Shown here piece by piece: positions 1 through 6,841 of a DNA stretch of 8,642 bases. This DNA is from Clostridiales bacterium. Its GTDB lineage: Bacteria > Bacillota > Clostridia > Tissierellales > Sedimentibacteraceae. The notes under the pieces are model-generated. The model saw nothing but the letters and a program-made list of their open reading frames with translations. It had not been told where the DNA came from and did not search any database. Numbering within the stretch: the first letter of the stretch is position 1; each line of letters begins with the position of its first letter. Location: the NCBI GenBank assembly GCA_003483345.1, contig DMWH01000097.1, positions 534 to 9,175 of the forward strand, in the 5' to 3' direction. Made by a program: the position numbers and the translations under genes.

Positions 1-1
1 A

Positions 2-1198
2 GAAATTGTTTTGCAACCAAAGAAAAAAGTTAGTTTCATGAATATCACCGGCGATGATTTTTATAAAGAATGGTCTGATCTATCTCTTTATCAAAAAGAA
101 AAGGAAGTCATCCTTCCTCCTGACCTATTTATGAATCTATCTCATGGTGATTATGTATTAAAATTAGCTTACAGTGAAAATGGATTTTATTCCTACAAAA
201 TTTCTATTGTTGGTTATAATAAAACATTTAATTATATAACGAAAGAACAAATTTTCACACAAGAGGATGATTTCTTTTATGTTTTACTTACGAGAGAAGG
301 TTGCACTGGCTGTGAGACCTTAAAACCAATCTCATATAAATATAATGATTTTATTCTTTCTTATGATTCCCTTTACAAACATAATTTTTATGTTGTTGAA
401 GGAGGCATTTCCTCAACAGGAGAAAATGAGGACTTAACAGGTATAGACAACTACGAAGATTTAATTAAACAAACAAAAATGTACACACCTACCTTGTTGA
501 TTGTTGAAAACAATGTAATTACCTCTTACTATGTAGGGTCCACTTCTATTACTGAAGTATTCGATCAAGAAATGGAAAGAATAAAAAACATTGACGTAAT
601 TAATTTTGTTGTTGAAAATCCAAAGGCTTTTTCTATAACTATTGATTTTGTTCCTACTAACTTCTCCCTTGTTGGTCTTAATATAAATAAAACCTTCCGT
701 GCTGGTTCTCATTATATTGAAGGTTCTAATAATTTTACGTTTAGCGCTGATTTCTTCAGTATCTATTTACCTGGTCGCTATTCTCTAACAATTTTTAATG
801 ATTTGGGCGACTCTAAACTAGTAGATGTTAAAATTTCTAGTTCGCTTAATTATCTATTATGGGATGATATTTTTAATGTTACCGATTCTGAATATTTTGT
901 CTTCTTTTTAAAAGCTGGTTGTCCAGGATGTAACTCTGTCAAACCTCTTTTAATTCAATACGATCGATTTACTAAACTTCATCCTTCCTCTCCACCATTA
1001 TATGCGGTTCATCGTAGCATGAACGACAACTTTAATAAAAAATCGGAAGAAAACGCAATTGGTGTTTCAAGCTCTGATGAACTTTCACTACTAGCAGTTC
1101 CGCGGGTATTACATATCAAAAATGGAGTTGTAGTAGCTCTTTATAGTAATCTTACAACAACTTCAATTACAACATTATTTGAAGATTTAATGAAATAA
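2..1198 (+). CDS. Modular thioredoxin-like/Ig-like (X2-type) repeat protein, 5'-truncated
   Basis: The frame is open to the left window edge, so the true start lies outside; the TTG at base 11 has no ribosome site and is not a credible start. Two thioredoxin-like domains are visible. Each has a CxxC redox motif (GCTGC at bases 299-313; GCPGC at 917-931), followed about 60 residues later by the expected cis-proline (TPT near 488; VPR near 1100). Before each lies an Ig-like stretch resembling the X2 family, recognisable by its ends (LPPDLFMNLSHGDY and FSADFFSIYLPGRY); the first is cut by the edge. The unit repeats every ~205 residues, giving X2(partial)-Trx-X2-Trx with a Trx C-terminus and no C-terminal anchor. 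The likely role is an exported or surface thiol oxidoreductase, which is inference because the N-terminus is missing. It converges on a lipoprotein with the same CxxC signature. The fold call is firm, the function is not. Confidence 0.75.
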   Translation, partial: EIVLQPKKKVSFMNITGDDFYKEWSDLSLYQKEKEVILPPDLFMNLSHGDYVLKLAYSENGFYSYKISIVGYNKTFNYITKEQIFTQEDDFFYVLLTREGCTGCETLKPISYKYNDFILSYDSLYKHNFYVVEGGISSTGENEDLTGIDNYEDLIKQTKMYTPTLLIVENNVITSYYVGSTSITEVFDQEMERIKNIDVINFVVENPKAFSITIDFVPTNFSLVGLNINKTFRAGSHYIEGSNNFTFSADFFSIYLPGRYSLTIFNDLGDSKLVDVKISSSLNYLLWDDIFNVTDSEYFVFFLKAGCPGCNSVKPLLIQYDRFTKLHPSSPPLYAVHRSMNDNFNKKSEENAIGVSSSDELSLLAVPRVLHIKNGVVVALYSNLTTTSITTLFEDLMK

Positions 1199-1228
1199 AA
1201 AAATCAAGACTAATCATCTTGATTTTTT
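1198..1228. terminator. Bidirectional rho-independent terminator between convergent genes
   Basis: A perfect 12-bp stem (AAAAAATCAAGA pairing with TCTTGATTTTTT) closes a 7-base loop. It has an A-tract on one side and a T-tract on the other, so it can stop transcription from both directions. It starts in the stop codon of the plus-strand modular protein and reaches the stop codon of the minus-strand lipoprotein. Confidence 0.85.
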
Positions 1229-1709
1229 AATTGAATTGCCTTTCTAAAGCTGTAATAATTGCTTCTTTTCCTTGGGCAACATATTTAGCTGTTTTCACAC
1301 CATTTTTGTCTTTATAAATAGAAATCATTGATGGTGTTGTTCCTATTTTTAGTTCCTCCCAATTTTTAACTCCATCAACATAAAAATTCCCATCGGTTCC
1401 TTGTCCTTCGGTACCAGCATATTTTACATATAGTTGTTTGTTTTTAGGATTGCTTAGGTTAACTCCAAAAATGTGACGCTTACTATCATCTCCTTTTACA
1501 AGATTGTAGTAATTGATGATATATGGTTTTGTTTCTTCACAACCTGTACAACCATCAACATAAAAGAAAACAAAATATTTTTCTTCTTTCTGATCAAATA
1601 TATCTTGTTGAGTTAAATTCTTAATCGTTGGCATATCCGTTTCATAACCGCAACTACTCAATGTAAATAAACTGATTATTACTATGATAAATAGTATTAT
1701 TTTTTTCAT
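1227..1709 (-). CDS. Thioredoxin-like lipoprotein
   Basis: This is a 160-residue protein with a lipoprotein signal peptide: a basic MKK start, a hydrophobic stretch over residues 4-17, and lipobox LSSC with the acylated cysteine at 20. The mature part is one thioredoxin-like domain with redox pair C54-x-x-C57 (GCTGCEETKP) and a likely cis-proline at P126 (TTPS). It should therefore act as a membrane-tethered thiol-disulfide protein outside the cytoplasm; reductase, oxidase or isomerase activity cannot be told apart. The motif surroundings resemble bacteriocin-transport-accessory-type thioredoxins and match both domains of the convergent modular gene. An AAGGAG ribosome site sits 8 nt before the ATG. 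The start follows the upstream zinc-ribbon gene with no gap (TAA-ATG), so the two are co-transcribed. Confidence 0.8.
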   Translation of the reverse strand: MKKIILFIIVIISLFTLSSCGYETDMPTIKNLTQQDIFDQKEEKYFVFFYVDGCTGCEETKPYIINYYNLVKGDDSKRHIFGVNLSNPKNKQLYVKYAGTEGQGTDGNFYVDGVKNWEELKIGTTPSMISIYKDKNGVKTAKYVAQGKEAIITALERQFN

Positions 1710-2291
1710 TTAAATTTCTCCTTGTTCATCCTTATTTCTTAGAGAGTTAAAATCTTTTATGATTTCATTATATTTTTCTCTTGTGATATGGACATATCTT
1801 GTTTGTTTTCTAACTATAGCAATATAGCACTTTTGCTTTTTTATTGCCCACAAGTAAAAAACGCCTATGAAAAATATAAAACACAAACTTCCTAAGAAAT
1901 AAAGAAAATATTCCACATTTTCCTTTGATCCATCAATGATAATATTAACTTTATCTAGACCGATTATTGGTATTACAATATTAACACAAGCAATAACAAA
2001 AAATAAAACAGAAGGTAAAATTAACCCCAAAAAAGTATGTTCCCAACAATTTCTTAGAAAAATACTATGGAGATAGTCATAGGATATTTTTTCGTCTCTA
2101 TGTTTTGCAATAATCTGTTCTTTTCCTTTTGTCAGATGAGGCGTTAAAAATAAGTACCACTTTCTTAGGGAATATTGTTTCCCTTTATAGTTTATCTTGT
2201 TTTTTTCAAAAATGGCTAGGTTACTATTCCCGCAGTGAGGACAAACTTTTGTTTCTTTTATTTCTTGATTACACACCAAACACTTTGTCAA
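1710..2291 (-). CDS. Zinc-ribbon, two-TM membrane protein of unknown function
   Basis: The 193-residue protein begins with a zinc ribbon, CLVC...CPHC (C4, C7, C17, C20). A basic linker follows, then two hydrophobic segments at roughly residues 88-113 and 128-150, then a charged C-terminal tail of about 40 residues. Ribbon and tail probably both face the cytoplasm. The start is TTG, chosen because it gives a ribosome site (AGAGGG, 7 nt away) and keeps the complete zinc ribbon; no earlier in-frame start is compatible. I do not recognise a specific family; zinc-ribbon plus TM proteins of this kind are common hypothetical proteins in Firmicutes. The stop codon abuts the ATG of the thioredoxin-like lipoprotein, so the pair is an operon and a functional link is plausible but unproven. 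Confidence 0.75.
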   Translation of the reverse strand: MTKCLVCNQEIKETKVCPHCGNSNLAIFEKNKINYKGKQYSLRKWYLFLTPHLTKGKEQIIAKHRDEKISYDYLHSIFLRNCWEHTFLGLILPSVLFFVIACVNIVIPIIGLDKVNIIIDGSKENVEYFLYFLGSLCFIFFIGVFYLWAIKKQKCYIAIVRKQTRYVHITREKYNEIIKDFNSLRNKDEQGEI

Positions 2292-2308
2292 GTTCTCACC
2301 CTCTTTTT

Positions 2309-2314
2309 AGTATA
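2309..2314 (-). promoter_or_regulatory. Candidate -10 box for the zinc-ribbon/lipoprotein operon
   Basis: A TATACT hexamer lies 17 bases before the TTG start codon, directly after the terminator of fbaA. No convincing -35 box is seen at 16-18 nt, so the promoter is weak or depends on an activator, or the operon is partly fed by read-through. Confidence 0.35.
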
Positions 2315-2327
2315 TCAATAACCTTAT

Positions 2328-2352
2328 AAAAAGGTAGATGTTAATCTACCTT
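2328..2352 (-). terminator. Rho-independent terminator of degV-fbaA
   Basis: A perfect 9-bp stem (AAGGTAGAT / ATCTACCTT) with a 4-base loop is followed on the minus strand by a run of five T. It lies just past the fbaA stop codon and separates that operon from the zinc-ribbon gene. Confidence 0.85.
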
Positions 2353-2357
2353 AAGTT

Positions 2358-3224
2358 TTATTTCTCAGCTTTACCAGCAGATCCAAACACATTAATTTTT
2401 TCTTTCACGGCAGCCGCTATTCCTTTAGTCGCTGGGCCAATGATTTTTCTCGGATCATATTCGACAAATTCAGGATTTCCTAATAATTTTCTTAATTCAC
2501 GAGCAAATGCCATTTGACATTCTGTATTAACATTGATTTTACAAGTTCCACGGCTAATCGCATTTTTAATCATTTCATCAGGAATTCCTGTTCCACCATG
2601 TAATACAAGTGGTTTATTTGTTGCTTCTTTTATTTCTAGCATTTCCTTAAATCCTAGTTTTGGTTCTCCTTTATATGGTCCATGAACACTTCCTAAAGCT
2701 GGTGCTAAGGCATCAATTTCTGCTTCTTTTACTAAACGAACGCATTCGTTTACATCAGCATATCGGATACCTTTACCGATAACGTCGTCTTCCTGACCAC
2801 CTACAGTACCTAATTCTGCTTCTACAGTAACTTTTCTTGCATGAGCATAATCAACTACTTCTTTTGTCATTTTGATGTTTTCTTCTAGCGGATGATGTGA
2901 GGCATCAATCATTACCGATGTGAATCCAGCATCAATTGCTTTCTTACAACTTTCAAAAGAAGATCCATGATCCAAATGAATTGCTACATCTACTGTGATT
3001 CCCAAATCCTTTAGTAATCCTTTTACCATACCAACAACGGTATTAAAACCACCCATATAACGTGCTGCACCTTCTGATACACCTAAAATTACTGGTGAAT
3101 TCATTTCTTCTGCAACAGTTAGAATTGTTTTTGTCCATTCAAGATTATTAATATTGAATTGACCAACTGCGTATTTTTCTACTTTTGCTTTTTCAAGCAT
3201 TTTTTTCATGTTTACTAATGCCAT
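2358..3224 (-). CDS. fbaA: Fructose-1,6-bisphosphate aldolase, class II
   Basis: This cytoplasmic glycolytic/gluconeogenic enzyme reversibly cleaves fructose-1,6-bisphosphate to dihydroxyacetone phosphate and glyceraldehyde-3-phosphate using zinc. The 288-residue length matches Bacillus FbaA (about 285), and the similarity runs end to end. The class II signatures are present: the HLDHGSS motif with catalytic D85 and zinc ligand H86, the [12 protein letters not shown] loop, zinc ligands H181 (SVHGPYKG) and H209 (LHGGTGIP), and the phosphate-binding INVNTE near 230-235. It appears intact. An AGGAG ribosome site lies 7 nt before the ATG. The gene follows degV by only 19 nt with no terminator between them, so it is the second gene of a degV-fbaA operon; a strong terminator follows it. 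Confidence 0.97.
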   Translation of the reverse strand: MALVNMKKMLEKAKVEKYAVGQFNINNLEWTKTILTVAEEMNSPVILGVSEGAARYMGGFNTVVGMVKGLLKDLGITVDVAIHLDHGSSFESCKKAIDAGFTSVMIDASHHPLEENIKMTKEVVDYAHARKVTVEAELGTVGGQEDDVIGKGIRYADVNECVRLVKEAEIDALAPALGSVHGPYKGEPKLGFKEMLEIKEATNKPLVLHGGTGIPDEMIKNAISRGTCKINVNTECQMAFARELRKLLGNPEFVEYDPRKIIGPATKGIAAAVKEKINVFGSAGKAEK

Positions 3225-3243
3225 ACTGTTTCTCCTCTATTTT

Positions 3244-4107
3244 TTATCTTTCTAATATAAAATATCCAAATCCCAAAACTCCACAACCAATATGAGCGCC
3301 AACTGCAGGGGTTACCATATGTATTTCAATTGGTAAAGCATTTGGACAGCGTTCTTCTAGATACTTCTTAATCGTTTTTGCATCATCTTCTCTAATGGTG
3401 TGGAAAACAAAAATCTTAACTTTCTTAACATCTTTTATTTCTTCTAAAAACATTTCTAAAGCTCGTTCAACAGCTTTACGGTGTGTTTTTACTTTTTCTT
3501 TGCTTACAATTTTCCCTTGTTTGTTCATTTCTAGAATAGGCTTAATCTTAAGCATATTCCCTACAAATCCTGCTGCACCACTTAGTCTACCGTTTTTAAC
3601 TAAATAAGTTAAATTATCTACGACAAAGTATGCATGCATATTATCAATTAAATAATATGAATAATCCAATATTTCTTGTACAGACTTTCCTTGTTTTGCC
3701 ATTTCTTTTGCTGAAACAGCGATGTAACCTTGCAAATATGTTGCAGTTTTTGTGTCTACTACATGAATCTTTATTTTATCTTCATATTCCTCGCGTAGTG
3801 TTTCAACCATTTGACCAATAGAGCTTAATTGATAAGAAATTGAATACATAATCACATCTGTATATTTTTCTTCAATTAATTTTTCTAATAATTCCATCGC
3901 TTCTCCGACCGTTGGAGCGCTTGTTGAAGGAATAACAGAATCATTTGCTTTTAGTCTAGCATAAAACTCATCCGCTTTGATAGCTATTCCATCAACGTAA
4001 TGCTCATCACCAAAATTGATGATGGATCTCAAAACAGGTATTTCAGGATCATAACCGATATAGTCTAGTCCAGCATTCACATCTGAGATGATTGCTATTT
4101 TACTCAT
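3244..4107 (-). CDS. DegV-family (EDD fold) fatty-acid-binding protein
   Basis: The 287-residue DegV family protein is of normal length. Family landmarks are the FGDEHYVDG segment (32-40), the PSTSAP ligand-loop motif (60-65, usually TSQPS-like), the LSS segment (94-96), NGRLSG (R174) and the C-terminal GAHIGCG motif (H272). In Firmicutes, DegV proteins called FakB bind a fatty acid and present it to the kinase FakA for phosphorylation and entry into phospholipid; that role is the best guess here. The N-terminal motif is SDVNAGLD rather than the usual TDSTADL, which suggests a distinct DegV subgroup. An AAGGAGG ribosome site lies 7 nt before the ATG. It is the first gene of an operon with fbaA. 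The FakB assignment needs a FakA partner, which is not in this window. Confidence 0.9.
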   Translation of the reverse strand: MSKIAIISDVNAGLDYIGYDPEIPVLRSIINFGDEHYVDGIAIKADEFYARLKANDSVIPSTSAPTVGEAMELLEKLIEEKYTDVIMYSISYQLSSIGQMVETLREEYEDKIKIHVVDTKTATYLQGYIAVSAKEMAKQGKSVQEILDYSYYLIDNMHAYFVVDNLTYLVKNGRLSGAAGFVGNMLKIKPILEMNKQGKIVSKEKVKTHRKAVERALEMFLEEIKDVKKVKIFVFHTIREDDAKTIKKYLEERCPNALPIEIHMVTPAVGAHIGCGVLGFGYFILER

Positions 4108-4133
4108 TATTTTTCCTCCTTGGTTATCAACCT

Positions 4134-4156
4134 AAAACATTATATCATAATGTTTT
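4134..4156. repeat. Perfect 10-bp palindrome overlapping the degV -10 box
   Basis: AAAACATTAT and ATAATGTTTT are exact reverse complements separated by ATC. The palindrome covers the -10 box and part of the spacer. It could be a repressor operator for degV-fbaA. It is also placed to act as an AT-rich terminator for dapF, which reads toward it, although only four T follow the stem on that strand. Confidence 0.55.
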
Positions 4157-4167
4157 TATTTTTTCAA
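4139..4167 (-). promoter_or_regulatory. Strong sigma-A type promoter of degV-fbaA
   Basis: A TTGAAA -35 box (4162-4167), a 17-nt spacer and a perfect TATAAT -10 box (4139-4144) lie 32 bases before the degV ATG. Expected transcription start is near 4132, giving a short leader of about 25 nt. Confidence 0.85.
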
Positions 4168-4200
4168 TCTAAAATAATTCCAAGGTTGTTACATATTTAT

Positions 4201-5016
4201 TTAATCTATTTCAATATTGTGAGCAATACAAACTGCAGGGCCTTCCATTAAGATTTCTTTATTTTCATTATAACTGAGTTTTATTTTTCCTAATTCTAGT
4301 TTTACTTCTATTTTATTATCACATAGACCTTTTTGATTAAGAATAACAAAACTAGCAGCTGCCCCAGTTCCGCAGGCCAAAGTCCAGCCTACGCCTCTTT
4401 CATATGTTTTCATAATAATTTCTTTGGTATTGATTATTTGTACAAAGTTTACATTAATCCCCTTGGTAAATATTTTATGTTTAGATAATTTTTCACCTAA
4501 ATCACTATTAATTACTTCTTTTAAGTTGTCAACTATAACTACCAAGTGATGAGTTGCCATGTAAACAGCATCAACCTTAATTTTCCAACCATTAACCATA
4601 ATAACTTCATTTAGAAAGGTTTCTTTACTTGTATTAATGCCCAAAGCTTTACTCGAAAAATTAGGTTTTCCTAAATTGATTTCACCGACAAATGGTTCGC
4701 GAGACAAAACTCTAATTCCCATTTTACCGGATAAAGTATTTATTTTAAATTCATTGCTATCCACTAATTTTTCTCTTAAACAAAAATAAGCAAAGCATCT
4801 AATTCCATTTCCACACATCGGTGCTCTGGAACCATCAGCATTATAAAACATCATTTCAATTTCTTTGTTTTCGTCTACCTTCGCAATCAGCAACCCATCA
4901 GCACCAATTCCCGTATTACGATTACATACTTTTTGAGAAAACTTTGCATAATCAATATTTTTATCATACATTCCTACAATAAAGTCGTTGCCACAACCGT
5001 GATATTTACTATACAT
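4201..5016 (-). CDS. dapF: Diaminopimelate epimerase
   Basis: The cytoplasmic enzyme converts LL- to meso-diaminopimelate for lysine and peptidoglycan synthesis with a two-cysteine racemase mechanism. Both catalytic cysteines are present: C68 in MCGNGIRC and C215 in ACGTGAAAS. Other substrate-site landmarks are N10 in HGCGNDF, the NADGSR stretch (59-64), the GINVNF segment, and ERGVGWT before the second cysteine. At 271 residues it has normal length and the two-lobed repeat arrangement. One oddity is that the usual GNPH segment in the middle reads ATHH, so the conserved asparagine there is absent. The ribosome site is AGGTGA close to the ATG. It is transcribed alone from its own promoter, and I see no other dap gene beside it. 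Confidence 0.95.
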   Translation of the reverse strand: MYSKYHGCGNDFIVGMYDKNIDYAKFSQKVCNRNTGIGADGLLIAKVDENKEIEMMFYNADGSRAPMCGNGIRCFAYFCLREKLVDSNEFKINTLSGKMGIRVLSREPFVGEINLGKPNFSSKALGINTSKETFLNEVIMVNGWKIKVDAVYMATHHLVVIVDNLKEVINSDLGEKLSKHKIFTKGINVNFVQIINTKEIIMKTYERGVGWTLACGTGAAASFVILNQKGLCDNKIEVKLELGKIKLSYNENKEILMEGPAVCIAHNIEID

Positions 5017-5049
5017 ATTTCACCTGCTTTTATTCTTCAACTATCGAAT

Positions 5050-5078
5050 ATTATATTCCTTTTTTTAAATTAATTCAA
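5050..5078 (-). promoter_or_regulatory. Sigma-A type promoter of dapF
   Basis: A TTGAAT -35 box (5073-5078), a 17-nt spacer and a perfect TATAAT -10 box (5050-5055) lie 34 bases before the dapF ATG. Confidence 0.8.
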
Positions 5079-5089
5079 TATAAAAACTT

Positions 5090-5112
5090 AAAAAGAGGGA
5101 TAATCTCCTCTT
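5090..5112 (-). terminator. Terminator of the flavodoxin-like gene
   Basis: The arms AAGAGG and CCTCTT, extendable to 8 bp with one bulged base, are followed on the minus strand by five T. It lies a few bases past the flavodoxin-like stop codon and before the dapF promoter, so dapF is a separate unit. Confidence 0.65.
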
Positions 5113-5118
5113 CTTTTT

Positions 5119-5640
5119 TCACCATCCTTTCTTCTCTTCATACCAGTCGATTAACTCTTTTAGATGATCCATTGATACAAAATCACATCCGTGTTCCATA
5201 TAGTGTATTCGTTTGAGTTCCTCTTCTGTAATTTCAGACTCGGGTTTTTTATTCATTCCCTTGATTAAAATCTGAATTACTAAATTAAATAACCATTTAT
5301 TGAATCCCTTTTGCTTTTCTCTATTGATACCACCAGGAAGATAGAATAATGGTGTTTCATAAATCTTGTTTTGTTTTTTTACCATTTCTAGGTATTCTTC
5401 ATTATCTCCTAGTAAGCCAACTGCTCCTATTACTTTGATTTGATATTTATTGCGAACTTTATTTAGCCCTGAAATTATCCCTCCACGAAGCCAGCCTAAA
5501 TAAATAATTTCCGCTTTTGGTTTTATTGCTTTTTTTATTTCTGATAAAGCAACAACTTTTAATAGTGTAGCTTCAGCGAGCATCATCGCATATTTTTCTG
5601 TAAATCCTGTGTTAGATTGATATACAATCGCTGTGATCAT
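5119..5640 (-). CDS. Flavodoxin-domain protein
   Basis: The 173-residue protein opens with a beta strand and a flavodoxin FMN-phosphate loop, SNTGFTE (9-15), as in flavodoxins and HemG-like flavodoxin-domain proteins. A GWLRGG segment near residue 50 follows, then the AVGLLGDN strand-loop, where flavodoxins contact the isoalloxazine ring, and FYLPGGIN near 100. The last 45 residues or so form a charged helical extension containing one cysteine (HGCDF). The likely role is FMN-dependent electron transfer in the cytoplasm; the partner is unknown, and the shortened core means FMN binding is probable, not certain. HemG-type protoporphyrinogen oxidase is an alternative, but no haem genes are nearby. 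A GAGGGGG ribosome site lies 6 nt before the ATG. It is a single-gene unit bounded by terminators. Confidence 0.75.
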   Translation of the reverse strand: MITAIVYQSNTGFTEKYAMMLAEATLLKVVALSEIKKAIKPKAEIIYLGWLRGGIISGLNKVRNKYQIKVIGAVGLLGDNEEYLEMVKKQNKIYETPLFYLPGGINREKQKGFNKWLFNLVIQILIKGMNKKPESEITEEELKRIHYMEHGCDFVSMDHLKELIDWYEEKKGW

Positions 5641-5704
5641 TAGTTTCCCCCTCAGTTTTTATTTTTTAAAAATCCTTCTTCTCAATCTTCGTTACTATAC
5701 TTGT

Positions 5705-5713
5705 ATTGTACCA
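5705..5713 (-). promoter_or_regulatory. Candidate extended -10 promoter of the flavodoxin-like gene
   Basis: TGG-TACAAT forms a TGn-extended -10 box about 65 bases before the flavodoxin-like ATG. No good -35 box is seen, which is usual for extended -10 promoters. Confidence 0.45.
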
Positions 5714-5753
5714 TACTAATCCTTTAAAAAAATATTTTTTCTAGAAAATAGTT

Positions 5754-5795
5754 AAAAACTGGCAATTACGATTTGTCTCTTCGCGTTTGCCAGTT
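5754..5795 (-). terminator. Rho-independent terminator of the hydrolase lipoprotein gene
   Basis: The arms AACTGGCAA and TTGCCAGTT form a perfect 9-bp stem. The 21-nt loop region can pair further (ACG with CGT). Five T follow on the minus strand. It sits 9 bases past the hydrolase stop codon. Confidence 0.8.
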
Positions 5796-5804
5796 ATATT
5801 TTAT

Positions 5805-6767
5805 TCATTTTTTGATGAAATTTACGATATCATCAATAACTTCTGTTGGTATTTTTTTTCTAATTAGATAAGCATTATTAATGTTTTCCCCTACCCCATA
5901 AACAAAATAATGATTTAATTCCTCATAATATTTATATTGGACATTTTCTTTTCCTTTTAATAAATTTTTGTAATCATCAAGTGTTGTTTTTGGTACTTGC
6001 AAATCTTGTCCTCCTTGCATAATCAATAATTGATAATGCTTTGAAGCCTCGATAACCTCACTTTGCAATTCAAACTTATTATAACTAGCCCAATATGCTT
6101 CATAGGCTCCCATATAAAAGTAATTTTCTTCTCCGGGAACGACTTCTTTTAAGTTTCTAAAGTATTCATAATAAGAATAATAGGTATCATAGTAGGGGCT
6201 TTCTTGTTTTTGTAATTGTCGCATCGCAACATCGATAATATGTTCTGTTGTTCCTGCTAGCAGTATCGCTCCCTTGATGTTTTTATCTAAATTAAGAATA
6301 ATCGGTGCCAATTGACCTCCCATAGAATGTCCAATAAGAAAGAGATTTTTGCTATCTATTCTTTTATCCGCTCGTAACATAGCGATTGCTGAAAGTACAT
6401 CGTCGATTACTTCATCATAAATTGTAAAACTATAATCGTTAGCTAATGTAGAACCATAAACAAAGGTTCTTTTATGATATCGAATCGAAGCAATTCCTTT
6501 TTTTGCCAATTCTTGTGCTAAATTTTCAAAAGGTTCCAATGCTCCTATTGCTTCATTCATATTGCTTGGACCAGAGCCATGAATCAAAACTACCGCTGGA
6601 ACAACATCCTTTGACTCTGGAATAGTAAGCATTCCTGGCAACTCAAACTCCTCTGTTGTTACGATAATATTTTCTTCTTGATAAGAATGCTCTGTTACTT
6701 TTGTTTTACATCCATTCATCATTAAACACAAACAAAAAAGCAAATAAATTAACATTTTTCTTTTCAC
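5805..6767 (-). CDS. Alpha/beta-hydrolase lipoprotein (dienelactone-hydrolase/BD-FAE-like)
   Basis: This 320-residue exported esterase-like lipoprotein has a signal peptide over residues 1-19 ending in lipobox MNGC, with acylated C20. The hydrolase fold is complete. It has the oxyanion-region motif HGSGPS near 64, the YHKRT segment near 97, the nucleophile elbow GHSMGG with S148, the acid D255 (GGQDLQVP) and H286 (LNHYF). This arrangement matches secreted S9-like/BD-FAE hydrolases of Firmicutes. Those often carry an N-terminal DUF3887 domain, which is absent here. The substrate is probably an ester or acyl group outside the membrane and cannot be named. The start is GTG, chosen because an AGAGG ribosome site lies 7 nt upstream of it, whereas the ATG four codons later would be too distant. 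Promoter and terminator flank it as a single-gene unit. Confidence 0.88.
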   Translation of the reverse strand: MKRKMLIYLLFCLCLMMNGCKTKVTEHSYQEENIIVTTEEFELPGMLTIPESKDVVPAVVLIHGSGPSNMNEAIGALEPFENLAQELAKKGIASIRYHKRTFVYGSTLANDYSFTIYDEVIDDVLSAIAMLRADKRIDSKNLFLIGHSMGGQLAPIILNLDKNIKGAILLAGTTEHIIDVAMRQLQKQESPYYDTYYSYYEYFRNLKEVVPGEENYFYMGAYEAYWASYNKFELQSEVIEASKHYQLLIMQGGQDLQVPKTTLDDYKNLLKGKENVQYKYYEELNHYFVYGVGENINNAYLIRKKIPTEVIDDIVNFIKK

Positions 6768-6812
6768 TATATCACCTCTTTTTTCTAAATTTTAAAATTT
6801 ATCATCTAATTC

Positions 6813-6841
6813 ATCATAGCATAAAATGACTAAATTGTAAA
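6813..6841 (-). promoter_or_regulatory. Sigma-A type promoter of the hydrolase gene
   Basis: A TTTACA -35 box (6836-6841), a 17-nt spacer and a TATGAT -10 box (6813-6818) preceded by TGC (extended -10) lie 45 bases before the GTG start. Confidence 0.8.

Noticed and set aside
11..13. TTG as start of the left-edge gene
   Set aside because: The frame is open to the edge, there is no ribosome site, and an Ig-like module would be cut in the middle.
461..712. Minus-strand open frame of 83 codons
   Set aside because: It lies inside the modular thioredoxin gene, has no ribosome site and has no recognisable domain.
2129..2329. Plus-strand open frame of 66 codons
   Set aside because: It is antisense to the start of the zinc-ribbon gene and has low-complexity composition.
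3395..3821. Two plus-strand open frames within the degV region
   Set aside because: Both are antisense shadows of a clear DegV gene.
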